DNA of 47,668 nucleotides, from positions 187,255-234,922 of the forward strand of contig JAKUPN010000002.1 in NCBI GenBank assembly GCA_022449545.1. Direction: 5' to 3'. Source of the stretch: Alphaproteobacteria bacterium. GTDB lineage: Bacteria > Pseudomonadota > Alphaproteobacteria > UBA6615. Shown here in pieces: positions 1 to 8,361 of this stretch. Both the position numbers and the translations under genes were made by a program. The first letter of the stretch is position 1. Every line of letters begins with the position of its first letter. Below the pieces are notes generated by a model that searched no databases, was not told the origin of the DNA, and saw only the letters and a program-made list of their open reading frames with translations.

Positions 1-141
1 ATACTTAATGGTGTTAAAGAAACGAAGCCTTTAAACGAAAGTGAACTATCTGAAGGCTTTGCTTGCTTTGACACTCATGATTTTAAGATGGGTTATCAAG
101 CTTTTTTAAAGAAACAAAAACCAAAATTTGAAGGCCGTTAG
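1..141 (+). CDS. Enoyl-CoA hydratase/isomerase family protein, C-terminal fragment
   Basis: Only the last 46 codons are inside the window; the reading frame is open from base 1 and closes at TAG 139-141. The tail has the usual crotonase ending: a Glu-rich stretch, then F-D-T-H-D-F followed by A-F-L-K-K-Q-K-P-K-F-E-G-R, which matches the typical 'AFlekRkPkFxG' C-terminus of enoyl-CoA hydratases and isomerases. The next gene starts two bases after the stop, so this crotonase and the CoA-transferase are almost certainly one transcript: the transferase would make an acyl-CoA that the crotonase hydrates or isomerises. Active-site residues lie outside the window, so the exact reaction cannot be given. 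Confidence 0.8.
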   Translation: MLNGVKETKPLNESELSEGFACFDTHDFKMGYQAFLKKQKPKFEGR

Positions 142-143
142 CC

Positions 144-1373
144 ATGACAGGAAATCAAAAACTTCTTGATGGAGTTAAAATTATTGAACTTAGCCATATT
201 ATGGCTGCACCGACATGTGGGCAACTTCTTGCTGACATGGGTGCAGATGTGGTGAAGGTTGAAAGGCTCCCAAAAGGAGATGACACTCGTCGTTTTGGCA
301 GATCTGAAGATGGTGATTCTGCCGCTTTTGCTATGATGAATAGAAATAAAAGCGGTTTAGGTCTTAATCTTAAAACAGAGAGAGGCAGATCCATTTTGCG
401 TACTTTGATAGATAAATCCGATGTATTTATCGAAAACTACCGTATGGGTGCTATGGAGCATTACGGAGTTGGGTGGGAAAAAGTAAGGGAATCAAATCCT
501 AGATTAATCTATTGCTCAATTTCAGGATTTGGACGGACAGGGCCTTATTCGGATCGCGGAGGTTTTGATCTGATAACTCAGGCTATGTCTGGTATTATGA
601 GTATAACTGGTGAGGGTCCAGGGCGACCCCCTGTTAAAGTAGGGGCACCAATAACGGATATAACAGCAGGTATTTTGGCAGCGTTAGGAATTTGTGGAGC
701 CATAATTCAAAGACATCAAACTGGCAGAGGTCAATACGTTGATACGTCCCTTTATGAAGCGGGGATATTGCACACCTTTTGGCAGACCGCTATTTTTGGA
801 GACACTGGAGAAGTCTCCAAGGCCATGGGTTCTGCTCATCCTTTAGCAGCTCCATATCAAGCATTTAAGACAAGTGATAGTTGGTTAGTTGTTGGGGCTG
901 CTAATCAAAGTACTTGGCTTAAGTTTGTGGAGGCAATTGGCTCGAATGAACTAGCGGACGATGATCGCTTTAGCGAACCAGCCAGTAGAATGGAAAACTT
1001 AGATTCTTTGGTAGAAATACTGAATTCTTTGCTTTCAGAAAGGACCACTAGCGAGTGGATGGAGCAGCTAGATAGTTATGGTGTCCCGGCAGGCCCTGTA
1101 TATGATATTGAAGAAATGGTTAATGATTCTCACACCAAAGCTCGGAGTATGGTAATTAATATTCCTTCAGCTACTGGAAAGACTTTTTCGGTTATGGGGC
1201 ATCCAATTAAGTACTCAGCCGCCTCAACAGCTATTACACAAGGTGCTCCCTTAATAGGACAAGATTCCAGGGAAATTTTAACTCGATTTAATTTTAGTTC
1301 TGATGAAATTGATAATTTAGTTAGTGAAGGCGTTATCTCTGATAAAAGAATAAATGATGAGGCTGCAGAATAA
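144..1373 (+). CDS. CaiB/BaiF (family III) CoA-transferase
   Basis: A 409-residue protein of normal length for family III CoA-transferases, which move CoA between acyl-CoAs and carboxylic acids through an aspartyl-CoA thioester. The N-terminal 'LDGVKIIELSHIMAAP' (about residues 8-23), 'LLADMGADVVKVE' (28-40) and 'NRNKSGLGLNLK' segments are family hallmarks. The catalytic Asp is most likely D172 in 'GAPITDITAG', and 'GRGQYVDTSLYEA' follows as expected. The ATG lies two bases after the stop of the preceding crotonase, implying co-transcription and coupling. The substrate cannot be read from the sequence. A second, separate member of the family is encoded at 38219-39427. Confidence 0.93.
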   Translation: MTGNQKLLDGVKIIELSHIMAAPTCGQLLADMGADVVKVERLPKGDDTRRFGRSEDGDSAAFAMMNRNKSGLGLNLKTERGRSILRTLIDKSDVFIENYRMGAMEHYGVGWEKVRESNPRLIYCSISGFGRTGPYSDRGGFDLITQAMSGIMSITGEGPGRPPVKVGAPITDITAGILAALGICGAIIQRHQTGRGQYVDTSLYEAGILHTFWQTAIFGDTGEVSKAMGSAHPLAAPYQAFKTSDSWLVVGAANQSTWLKFVEAIGSNELADDDRFSEPASRMENLDSLVEILNSLLSERTTSEWMEQLDSYGVPAGPVYDIEEMVNDSHTKARSMVINIPSATGKTFSVMGHPIKYSAASTAITQGAPLIGQDSREILTRFNFSSDEIDNLVSEGVISDKRINDEAAE

Positions 1374-1410
1374 TCATTAGCTTGAGACAAAAATATTATT
1401 TATTTCCGCC

Positions 1411-1830
1411 TCAATTAAGCCGCGATTTTTTTTCGTCTAAACGCTGTTTCTGTTTGTCCAGATCCACTACAAAACGTGTATGTTTGCAATTACCTACTTT
1501 ATCTCCAGTTTGGTCATGTATTTCAACGCTAAATAAAATTCGGCGACGATCAATCTCCGTAATTTTTGCGTTTATATCAACCCACATGTCAATCAGTGTT
1601 GCTCCCAAGTGGTCAATTTCAACCCTTGCTCCTACTGAACTTTGACCCTCATTGAGATGTTCATCAAGTATGTTTTTGCAAACACGTTCTATGTCTAGTA
1701 CCATAGAAGGAGTAGAGTAAACGCGCAGTTCTTCGCCCATAAATGCAATGGTGCGGTTTGTATCAATGATAATACGCTGAATGGTCTCTATACCTATTTT
1801 TAGTGTATTTTTCATAGTGTTATTTTCCAT
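1411..1830 (-). CDS. FlK-type (fluoroacetyl-CoA thioesterase-like) hotdog thioesterase
   Basis: A 139-residue single-domain hotdog protein. It matches the fluoroacetyl-CoA thioesterase (FlK) family along its length: 'TIAFMGEELRVYSTPSMV' near the N-terminus, 'IERVC', 'GQSSVGARVEIDHLGAT' and 'WVDINAKITEIDRRRILF'. The FlK triad of Thr, Glu and His is reproduced by T40, E48 and H74, with exactly the spacings (8 and 26) of Thr42/Glu50/His76 in FlK. It should hydrolyse a short acyl-CoA in the cytoplasm; the natural substrate in a non-fluorinating organism is unknown. It converges on the upstream CoA-transferase gene, which also handles acyl-CoAs. An alternative start at the sixth codon (M6, 1815) would remove five residues. 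Confidence 0.86.
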   Translation of the reverse strand: MENNTMKNTLKIGIETIQRIIIDTNRTIAFMGEELRVYSTPSMVLDIERVCKNILDEHLNEGQSSVGARVEIDHLGATLIDMWVDINAKITEIDRRRILFSVEIHDQTGDKVGNCKHTRFVVDLDKQKQRLDEKKSRLN

Positions 1831-1921
1831 TTTTGAGTTTTTAAAAAATTAATTCTTTGTTAGCTTACTTTTCTGGGTATGTTGGTTTTGTAAAATACGT
1901 ACAGGTCTCCAAAGTTTAATT

Positions 1922-2569
1922 ATGTCATCTAGAAAGTTGGTAAATATGTCTACTAAGGTTCATGAAATTACTACTCGCGAGCATCTTGAAGAATATTATG
2001 GCCAGCCTAAAGGTCATTTGAACGAAAAAGAGCTACCAAAACTGAATAAACATAGTAAGCATTTTATTGCTATTTCACCATTTCTTGTCCTTTCCACATC
2101 AGCGGTTAATGATGGGTCAGCGGATGCTAGCCCAAGGGGTGATTTACCAGGATTTGTAAAGGTTGTAGATGATACCACTATAGCCATACCAGATCGTCCG
2201 GGTAATCGGCGAGCCGATTCATTTCACAATGTTATAGAAAATCCAGAGGTGGGATTACTTTTTATGGTTCCGGGAATGAATGAAGTTCTTCGTATAAACG
2301 GTCGTGCCAAACTAACTATAGATACAGAAATTCTAGCTAGCATGGAAGTTAAGGGAAAACTTCCTAAAGCCGCCTTAATAGTTCAAATTAAAGATGTTTA
2401 TATGCATTGCGGAAAGGCAATAATCAGGGCTGATCTTTGGAATCCTAATAAACAGATCGATCGAAAAGATTTTCCAACTATGGGACAGCTTAATCAGGAT
2501 TGGTATGGTGTAGACGGAAAGCAGATAGACAAAAAATATTCGAATTCTATAAAAAACGATCTTTATTAG
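1922..2569 (+). CDS. PPOX-class FMN-binding flavoprotein (MSMEG_1061-like)
   Basis: A pyridoxamine-5'-phosphate-oxidase-fold protein of about 207-215 residues. The middle part reads 'SPFLVLSTSAVNDGSADASP' then 'RGDLPGFVKV', 'IPDRPGNRRADSFHNVIENP' and 'GLLFMVPGMNEVLRINGRA', the signature run of the MSMEG_1061 family. These proteins bind FMN and are thought to carry out small-molecule redox reactions; no substrate is known. Two starts are possible: ATG 1922, or ATG 1946, which gives 207 residues beginning MSTKVHEITT and aligns better with the usual family N-terminus. Neither has a clear Shine-Dalgarno sequence. The gene runs in the same direction as the GlcG-like gene 40 bp downstream. Confidence 0.88.
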   Translation: MSSRKLVNMSTKVHEITTREHLEEYYGQPKGHLNEKELPKLNKHSKHFIAISPFLVLSTSAVNDGSADASPRGDLPGFVKVVDDTTIAIPDRPGNRRADSFHNVIENPEVGLLFMVPGMNEVLRINGRAKLTIDTEILASMEVKGKLPKAALIVQIKDVYMHCGKAIIRADLWNPNKQIDRKDFPTMGQLNQDWYGVDGKQIDKKYSNSIKNDLY

Positions 2570-2609
2570 GCTTAAACTAAAAACTATTAACATTAAGAGA
2601 AAATTAAAC

Positions 2610-3032
2610 ATGTCTGAACTCACGCTTGATCAAGCCATGAAAATTGTGGAGGTTGGCTTCTCTCACGGTAGAAAAACTAATTGTCTCCCTCTCGGTATCG
2701 CAGTTTTAGACCCAGGAGGCCACTTGATTTCGTTTGCCCGTGAAGATGGAACCAGTTTTTTGAGACCGGCAATTGCCCAAGCTAAAGCTTGGGGGGCCTT
2801 AGGTATGGGCATGGGGTCACGTGCTCTAGAAAATAGGCCAGATCGCTTTATGATGACCTTAAATTCAGTATCAGGGGGTAAAACATTGAATGCACCAGGA
2901 GGAGTGATAATACGCGATCAAGAAGGCAAAATACTTGGTGCAGTTGGAGTTACAGGGGATGTTTCTGACCGCGATGAAGCATGCGCTGTTGCTGGAATTG
3001 AGGCCGTGGGACTGGTAGCTGATACAGGCTGA
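2610..3032 (+). CDS. GlcG/HbpS family protein (DUF336)
   Basis: A 140-residue protein with the complete GlcG/HbpS (DUF336) fold signature: 'LTLDQAMKIVEVGFSHGRK' at the N-terminus, 'LGIAVLDPGGHLISFARED' (about 28-46), 'AIAQAKAWGALGMGMGSR' and a C-terminal 'GAVGVTGDVSDRDEACA'. Members bind haem or small molecules, or assist glycolate and corrinoid-linked enzymes; none has a well-defined catalytic role. A purine-rich AGAGAAA lies upstream of the ATG. It follows the PPOX flavoprotein by 40 bp and is probably its operon partner; such pairs are common in catabolic loci, but the function here is unknown. The gene ends with a genuine TGA stop, relevant to the UGA recoding argued elsewhere in this window. 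Confidence 0.9.
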   Translation: MSELTLDQAMKIVEVGFSHGRKTNCLPLGIAVLDPGGHLISFAREDGTSFLRPAIAQAKAWGALGMGMGSRALENRPDRFMMTLNSVSGGKTLNAPGGVIIRDQEGKILGAVGVTGDVSDRDEACAVAGIEAVGLVADTG

Positions 3033-3115
3033 TTTTTTGTTAGATAAGTCAGGGATGCTCAGTCTTAATTTCTATATTACTTAATAATTAACCGTAAACC
3101 AGGATATGTAGAATA

Positions 3116-4144
3116 CTAGTTGTTAATTCCTTCTTGTTGACCACCAAAGTCGGTAGAGTAATTTTTGTCAATATACCAGCAAACATAATCAATCATACTC
3201 ACGGGATCGTACTTAGGTGGGTTTTCATTACTGCAACACGTATCCAAAGGTTCTGCTATAGTGTCAGGTGCTGGATTAAAAAATACTGCCATAGAGTAAC
3301 GATCGTTGTCAGGAGGCACTACGCGGTGCGGCGATGCAATAAATCGTCCATTTGTCCAGCGATTTAGAAATTCACCAGTGTTTATGATAATTCCGTTGGC
3401 TACAGGTTCTGCGGGTAGCCACTTCCCGCTCCGAGTAAGAACTTGAAGTCCTGGTACGGCCGATAGAGGTAGTAAAGTAATGAAGCTATGATCACTATGG
3501 GGCGAAATCCCAAATTGATTTTCTTCGGGTTCAACCGCTGGATAATGGGCATTACGGATCCAAACTATTGGTTCTTCAAAATCTTTATCAAAGTAATGAG
3601 CTGGTTTTTCGAGAGCTAACGCGTACAAAGGAACTATTCTTTGTCCAAGTTCAACTATAGAATTTTGAAAATCAACAATAGAATCACGAAATCCAGGTAG
3701 GTTTTCTGGCCAGGGATTGGGGCCTACAAAACGCAAACCCCTTTCGATGTAAGGGTGGCTTGGTTCCCTCTCTAAAGCTAAGGCCAGCGTTTCATTTAAG
3801 TCCTGTTTTGTATTCTTATTAACCTTGGAAGTAACATATACAGTCGATTTGGGTGCAATATAGCCGACTGATTTTTCGCCAAATTTTAGTTTTAGTTTTT
3901 CTTCCTTGGGACGAGCAAAAAAACGTCTCAGAGCTGAATAAGCATTGTCCATTACTTCAGGGGCCACCCCATGATTAATAACGACATAGAAGCCAATTGT
4001 TTCTTGAATAAATCTAATATTTTCTGCCAGCGATTCCGCAGCGCCCGAAACACCTGCTAGATAAGGCCCGATGTCTAAAATGGGAATATCCTCAAATTCA
4101 TCAGATTTATTTACTTTTTTATAGTCGAATATTTTTATAGACAT
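3116..4144 (-). CDS. IPNS-like 2-oxoglutarate/Fe(II)-dependent oxygenase (paralogue 1)
   Basis: A 342-residue member of the isopenicillin-N-synthase-like non-haem iron oxygenases. The N-terminal DIOX_N region includes 'IPILDIGPYLAG' (20-31) and 'ETIGFYVVINHGV' (48-60). The double-stranded beta-helix core carries the iron ligands H216-x-D218 in 'PHSDHSF' and H273 in 'SPHRVV', and the R282-x-S284 motif that binds the 2-oxoglutarate or substrate carboxylate. It should couple 2-oxoglutarate decarboxylation to hydroxylation, desaturation or ring chemistry on a small molecule. Very similar to the enzyme at 18760-19797, with a conserved 'K-S-T-x-Y-x-T-S' segment around residue 100 and the following 'NKNTK' stretch, and more distant from that at 9318. 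Transcribed alone toward the convergent GlcG-like gene. The substrate is not deducible. Confidence 0.9.
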   Translation of the reverse strand: MSIKIFDYKKVNKSDEFEDIPILDIGPYLAGVSGAAESLAENIRFIQETIGFYVVINHGVAPEVMDNAYSALRRFFARPKEEKLKLKFGEKSVGYIAPKSTVYVTSKVNKNTKQDLNETLALALEREPSHPYIERGLRFVGPNPWPENLPGFRDSIVDFQNSIVELGQRIVPLYALALEKPAHYFDKDFEEPIVWIRNAHYPAVEPEENQFGISPHSDHSFITLLPLSAVPGLQVLTRSGKWLPAEPVANGIIINTGEFLNRWTNGRFIASPHRVVPPDNDRYSMAVFFNPAPDTIAEPLDTCCSNENPPKYDPVSMIDYVCWYIDKNYSTDFGGQQEGINN

Positions 4145-4411
4145 TTAAGCACCCACTGAATCATCTTAGTTTTAACTTCATACTTAAAAAACTATACCGT
4201 TTATTTTATTATAAGGCCAAAAATTTCAGTTTTTATAAGGTATTTGATTATTAGAATCTATAGTTTCGATTTGTCTTATGCGGTCTTTATTTTTTCAGAG
4301 ATAATAGATTAATCAGCGATCTGAAGGCCTGCGGCCCCAATTAGCCTGCCCCAATAACTAATTCTAATATAAGCTTTCCAAGATTGAGACTGTATTATAA
4401 GGCTTATTCTT

Positions 4412-5170
4412 TTATAGCATCACTGTTCCGCCATCGACCATAATAGTTTGGCCTGTTACGAATTTACTAGCATCGGATGCTAAATAAATAATTGTACCAG
4501 TTAAGTCACCGGTTTCAAGGTTTCGATTAATGCTCTGCCCTGCTGCAATCATTTGCAGAGCTTTGTCACGTTTTTCGCTAAAAAATTCATCAGTTCCTTC
4601 AGTTAGAACTGCACTAGGGGCGACAGCATTAACACGTATAAGATCGCGTCCTAATTCTCTTGCTAAACTGCGTGTCAAACCAATAACGGCTGCCTTTGAG
4701 GTGGCATAATCGACCCCATAGGCCATACCGTACTTAGCTGCTAAGGATGATATGTTAATTATAGAACCTCCGCCCGCCTTTCTTAAAGATGGAACACAGG
4801 CCTTGCAGCATTGCCATATCCCTTTAATATTCACAGTCATAACATCATCCCATTGTTCTTCTGATAATTCATCAAAACGTCCACCAGAAATATCACCATA
4901 AAGGGCTGCATTGTTTATAAGTACATCAATGCTGCCAAATTGAGAAATCGCTTTATCAGCCATCTCTTGGCAACTATCCATTTTTGCAACGTCTAATGAG
5001 AGGCCGATAGCCTTTCCACCTTGCTCATTTATTCTTGTGACCGTATTAGAAGTATCACGAATATCCGCGGCAACAACATTAGCTCCCTCTTCAGCTAAAG
5101 CCTCGCTGTAAGCTTTGCCCAGCCCACGGCCTGCTCCAGTAACAATTACTGTTTTCCCCTCGAGACTCAT
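4412..5170 (-). CDS. Short-chain dehydrogenase/reductase (SDR)
   Basis: A classical SDR of 252 residues beginning MSLEGKTVIVTG. This start (ATG at 5170) is preferred over an upstream ATG at 5200 because GGGAGAA sits six bases before it and the family begins just ahead of the Rossmann glycine motif. Visible motifs are TGAGRGLG (11-18), 'NNAA' after strand 4, the catalytic Ser in 'INISS' (about 142) and Y155-x-x-x-K159 in 'DYATSKAA', ending with the usual 'GQTIMVDGG'. It should oxidise an alcohol or reduce a ketone with NAD(P)(H). A 267-bp non-coding stretch separates it from the oxygenase gene downstream. The substrate is unknown. Confidence 0.92.
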   Translation of the reverse strand: MSLEGKTVIVTGAGRGLGKAYSEALAEEGANVVAADIRDTSNTVTRINEQGGKAIGLSLDVAKMDSCQEMADKAISQFGSIDVLINNAALYGDISGGRFDELSEEQWDDVMTVNIKGIWQCCKACVPSLRKAGGGSIINISSLAAKYGMAYGVDYATSKAAVIGLTRSLARELGRDLIRVNAVAPSAVLTEGTDEFFSEKRDKALQMIAAGQSINRNLETGDLTGTIIYLASDASKFVTGQTIMVDGGTVML

Positions 5171-5254
5171 TAGTTTCTCCCAAGATTCATAGAGTTTCAA
5201 TCAAGTCCAAATAATTGATTTCGTCTCATTACATATTAAGGGTTGATCGTTTGA

Positions 5255-5298
5255 TAAAATATTCTATCGGATCTGGGTTATAAGAATCCAGATCCGAT
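5255..5298 (-). terminator. Probable intrinsic terminator after the CocE-like hydrolase gene
   Basis: A perfect 11-bp inverted repeat (ATCGGATCTGG at 5266-5276 and CCAGATCCGAT at 5288-5298) with an 11-base loop lies just past the stop of the CocE/NonD hydrolase gene. Read on the minus strand it is followed by an A/T-rich run ending in TTTT. The stem is strong; the U-tract is imperfect, so termination may be partial and the SDR downstream could receive some read-through. Confidence 0.65.
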
Positions 5299-5314
5299 GA
5301 ATATCTATAAAATA

Positions 5315-7096
5315 CTAGTCAGCAACGCTAGCATCATTCCCATCGTGCACAACAGTTTTACTTTTACGGGCAGGTATTATCGGCAGGAGTAAGTAAGACT
5401 CTTGTCCTGTCCCACTATGTATGCTGGTTGTTCCACCAAAGATCTCTTTAGGTCTATCGGTTGGATCGTCATGGAGAAACGGTCCTGATCCTCTGGATGG
5501 AACGTATGCATCAACTGCTGGTCCAGGCCTATCAAAGTCTTGGCCCGAAATATTTAGAGATATGCGATATCCTTTCGGTAAAACGATGCATTGAGGCCAA
5601 ATTTCTATATCCAGTTCATAGACTTTTCCTGGGGTAAGCATTTGTTTGTCATCATGAGTATGGTATGGCCTCCAGGGTTTAGATATTTTTTTGTCTAACT
5701 TACGATGAGACGCTCTTAACCATCCTTGGGCTAGAGGAGTTTTAGGGTCAACTGTGCCTTGGAAGTGCACTTCTCGTCCATTAGGAGCGTAAGCTTGCAT
5801 TGTTACAAACAAATCGCAGTCTGAAGTGGATGAAGAAATGAAAATCTTTGCTGCCATAGGACCAGTGATCTCAGTTTCTTCTTTTAATGGAGGAGACATC
5901 CACGTAACACCCCGAGTTAGCGCTCGGAAATTCTTTTTTGATTTACGTTTAGTAGGCTTCCATTCGAGCTTTCCTTTGCCTCCAGTATTAAAGTAAAGCT
6001 TTGTCCACTTTGTGCTTCTTAATGGCCAAGTATTTTCTTTGCGAAGCTCGAATTCTTTAGTGAATGGGCGTCGTAAGTTTACCCAAACTCTGGGTTCACG
6101 ATTCCATCCATTTTTTTCACCTTTCAAGTAATAGTCAAAAAATCGTTTTTGTAGCTCCATGCCATAAGCCAGGTAAAACCATTCCTCATGACGGCCTGGG
6201 TGAGCCTCTAACCATTTTTCTTTTGAAGCTGCTTGTGTGTAAGCTTCGAAGTTACCTCTGGGATGTAGTCCGAATCCGGCCCAGGAAGCCGCACTTAGGA
6301 AAGGAACCTTAACGCGCGACCAGTCTGGAGAACGCGATTGATACCAGTCATCATCCATTTCCCGAACACGAAAATTTTCTAGAGTATCACTACGGTTTTC
6401 AGCTAGATCTTCTGAACTAAGACTTGCTGGTCCAGTAGCACGTGTTTTCATCCAGTGATCTCGAGGGCCTTTAGTATAACCATGCTGAACATTTTCTACC
6501 TGTCGTGGATACCATATTTCCATGAACTTATTCGATAGTATTCCACCGTGACGAGCCCAATCACGATACTGATCAGCAGCTCCTTCCCATGGAATCATAG
6601 CCTTCAATGCTTTAGGTTGTAGTGCTGCAACATGCCACTGATTTATGGCATAATAAGAAACGCCATTAAGCCCAACTTTACCATTAGACCATTTTTGTTT
6701 TCCTGCCCACTCGATAGCTTCAGCAAAATCCTGGGTTTCTCTTGGTGAAAATATATCCAGGTATCCTGGAGAGCGACCCGCACCACGGGAATCTAGTCTT
6801 ACACAAGCATATCCCCAAGGAACCCATATTTCAGGGTCTACTGTTTCCCAGGTGAGCCATCGATGCTTAGATCCCGGTAGAACATTAGGATGCATTTTTA
6901 ACAATGAATCCCATAAGGGTTTATAATGTTCTTGGTACTTGACGCCCTTTCCATAAGGGCCACCCGCCATAACGATGGGAACCTTCTTTGTTGTATTAGG
7001 TCTGTATACATCAACCCGTAAAACTTCACCGTCATCCATTCTAACGGGCAAGTCACGTTCAATAATTATGTTGTCGACTAAGGTCTTGGTTGGCAT
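5315..7096 (-). CDS. CocE/NonD family hydrolase (X-Pro dipeptidyl-peptidase S15 fold)
   Basis: A 593-residue serine hydrolase of the CocE/NonD type, with an alpha/beta-hydrolase domain followed by a C-terminal jelly-roll. The N-terminal part has 'DLPVRMDDGEVLRVDVYRP' (16-33), 'LDSRGAGRSPGYLDIFSP' (101-118) and the nucleophile elbow 'GLNGVSYYA' with S147. The C-terminal domain (from about 350) contains 'ITGPMAAKIFISSSTSDCD' and 'QDFDRPGP', typical of the X-Pro DAP C-terminal domain. Family members cleave esters, amides or acylated compounds such as cocaine. No signal peptide is seen, so it is probably cytoplasmic. The gene is divergent from the alpha/beta hydrolase at 7344 across 247 bp and is followed by a hairpin terminator. 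The substrate is unknown. Confidence 0.93.
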   Translation of the reverse strand: MPTKTLVDNIIIERDLPVRMDDGEVLRVDVYRPNTTKKVPIVMAGGPYGKGVKYQEHYKPLWDSLLKMHPNVLPGSKHRWLTWETVDPEIWVPWGYACVRLDSRGAGRSPGYLDIFSPRETQDFAEAIEWAGKQKWSNGKVGLNGVSYYAINQWHVAALQPKALKAMIPWEGAADQYRDWARHGGILSNKFMEIWYPRQVENVQHGYTKGPRDHWMKTRATGPASLSSEDLAENRSDTLENFRVREMDDDWYQSRSPDWSRVKVPFLSAASWAGFGLHPRGNFEAYTQAASKEKWLEAHPGRHEEWFYLAYGMELQKRFFDYYLKGEKNGWNREPRVWVNLRRPFTKEFELRKENTWPLRSTKWTKLYFNTGGKGKLEWKPTKRKSKKNFRALTRGVTWMSPPLKEETEITGPMAAKIFISSSTSDCDLFVTMQAYAPNGREVHFQGTVDPKTPLAQGWLRASHRKLDKKISKPWRPYHTHDDKQMLTPGKVYELDIEIWPQCIVLPKGYRISLNISGQDFDRPGPAVDAYVPSRGSGPFLHDDPTDRPKEIFGGTTSIHSGTGQESYLLLPIIPARKSKTVVHDGNDASVAD

Positions 7097-7243
7097 TACT
7101 TCCTCCCCAAATTAATGCTCTTGGAGCTACTCTTATTTAGCTATAAAATTCAAAAGTACTTTAGCATTTGTTGTTTCAATCTCTAAGCTATAGATACGGT
7201 ATTTCAAAAAACCAGTAATATCTATACCTAATTATCTTAGCTT

Positions 7244-7258
7244 CGTTTCTTAGAAACG
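7244..7258. promoter_or_regulatory. 15-bp dyad in the divergent intergenic region
   Basis: CGTTTC-TTA-GAAACG is a perfect inverted repeat midway between the divergent CocE-like gene (starts 7096) and the alpha/beta hydrolase gene (starts 7344). It is followed on the plus strand by TT and then a run of T, so it could be a regulator operator shared by both genes, or a small hairpin in the leader of the plus-strand gene. Neither role is demonstrated. Confidence 0.35.
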
Positions 7259-7343
7259 TTTTTGCAATAGTAATAAGATTTTAGTTTATTCATGAAATCG
7301 GTTCTGACAAGTCTCTAGAAAACCTAAATTAGGAGAGTATTGT

Positions 7344-8273
7344 ATGTTTCAACATACTGAGATAGAAGAAGAAGAAGTTATAGGAAAAGAACATTGGGTT
7401 ATGAATGAGGGTTCCCGTTTGTTTTTATGGGAAAAAGCCCTAGATCTCGGAGGAGATGGTTTGGGATCGATCCTATTCGTTCATGGATCATCAATGGCCT
7501 CTCAACCAACCTTCGATTTGAATGTTGCGGGCCGCCCCTATTCTTCTGCAATGAATTGGTTTGCATTAAATGGATTTGATACGTGGTGTCTAGATGTTGA
7601 AGGATACGGTAGGTCTGATAAGACTAAGGATTCAAATTTTGATATATCTTCAGGTGCTAATGATTTATCTGTCGCGGCCAACTATATCTGTGATTTAAAA
7701 AAAATTGAGAAAGTTCATGTTTATGGAATTTCTTCTGGTGCACTAAGAGCAGGCCTTTTCGCAGAACGTCAACCAGAGAGGGTCTCTAGACTTGCTCTAG
7801 ACGCAATGGTGTGGACGGGTGAAGGGAGTCCTACTCTAATAGAAAGAAGAAAAAAAATTGATCAGTTCAAAGCCACAAACCGGCGGCCCATCAATTATGA
7901 GTTTGTGCGTTCTATCTTCATGAGAGATCATCCAGGCACAACTGATGAAAAAGTAATAGATGCTTTCTCTGAGTATGTATGTTCATTAGATGATTCAATT
8001 CCTAATGGTACCTATGTTGATATGTGCGAAAATCTCCCAATAGTGAACCCTCTGAACTTAACTATGCCGGTCCTAGTTATGCGCGGAGAATGGGATGGTA
8101 TAGCGTCTGTTGATGATTTATTAAATTTTTTCCGATTACTTCCTAATCCTGACAAACAGTTTAAATCTATGCCGGGAATTTCACATGGGAGTTTTCAGCA
8201 AAAAAATTATTTGATGGTATACAGAATGTTGTATGATTTTTTTACCCAACCGGAACCAGTTTATGTAGGTTAA
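7344..8273 (+). CDS. Alpha/beta hydrolase
   Basis: A 309-residue single-domain alpha/beta hydrolase. It has the oxyanion-side 'ILFVHGSSMASQ' (about 43-54), 'DVEGYGRSD' after strand 4, the nucleophile elbow G128-I-S-S-G132 with S130, an acid in 'VMRGEWDGIAS' and the catalytic His in 'GISHGSF' near the C-terminus. The ATG is preceded by TAGGAGAG at good distance. It should hydrolyse an ester or related bond in the cytoplasm. The gene is followed 88 bp later by an amidohydrolase in the same direction, so the two may work in sequence, for example ester or lactone opening and then metal-dependent hydrolysis or decarboxylation; that is inference from adjacency. Confidence 0.9.
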   Translation: MFQHTEIEEEEVIGKEHWVMNEGSRLFLWEKALDLGGDGLGSILFVHGSSMASQPTFDLNVAGRPYSSAMNWFALNGFDTWCLDVEGYGRSDKTKDSNFDISSGANDLSVAANYICDLKKIEKVHVYGISSGALRAGLFAERQPERVSRLALDAMVWTGEGSPTLIERRKKIDQFKATNRRPINYEFVRSIFMRDHPGTTDEKVIDAFSEYVCSLDDSIPNGTYVDMCENLPIVNPLNLTMPVLVMRGEWDGIASVDDLLNFFRLLPNPDKQFKSMPGISHGSFQQKNYLMVYRMLYDFFTQPEPVYVG

Positions 8274-8361
8274 AGTTAAGTGATCAGTTTCTTTATGAGA
8301 ATATTAGTTTTTTAAACCATAATCTTTAGCGAGCACTCTAAAGAAGGAGAGACTCATAACT

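Noticed and set aside
4145..4411. GGCC-rich short repeats (GGCCTGCGGCC region near 4326-4337) as a regulatory element
   Set aside because: Only four-base self-complementary blocks and a short direct repeat; no recognisable promoter, terminator or RNA motif.
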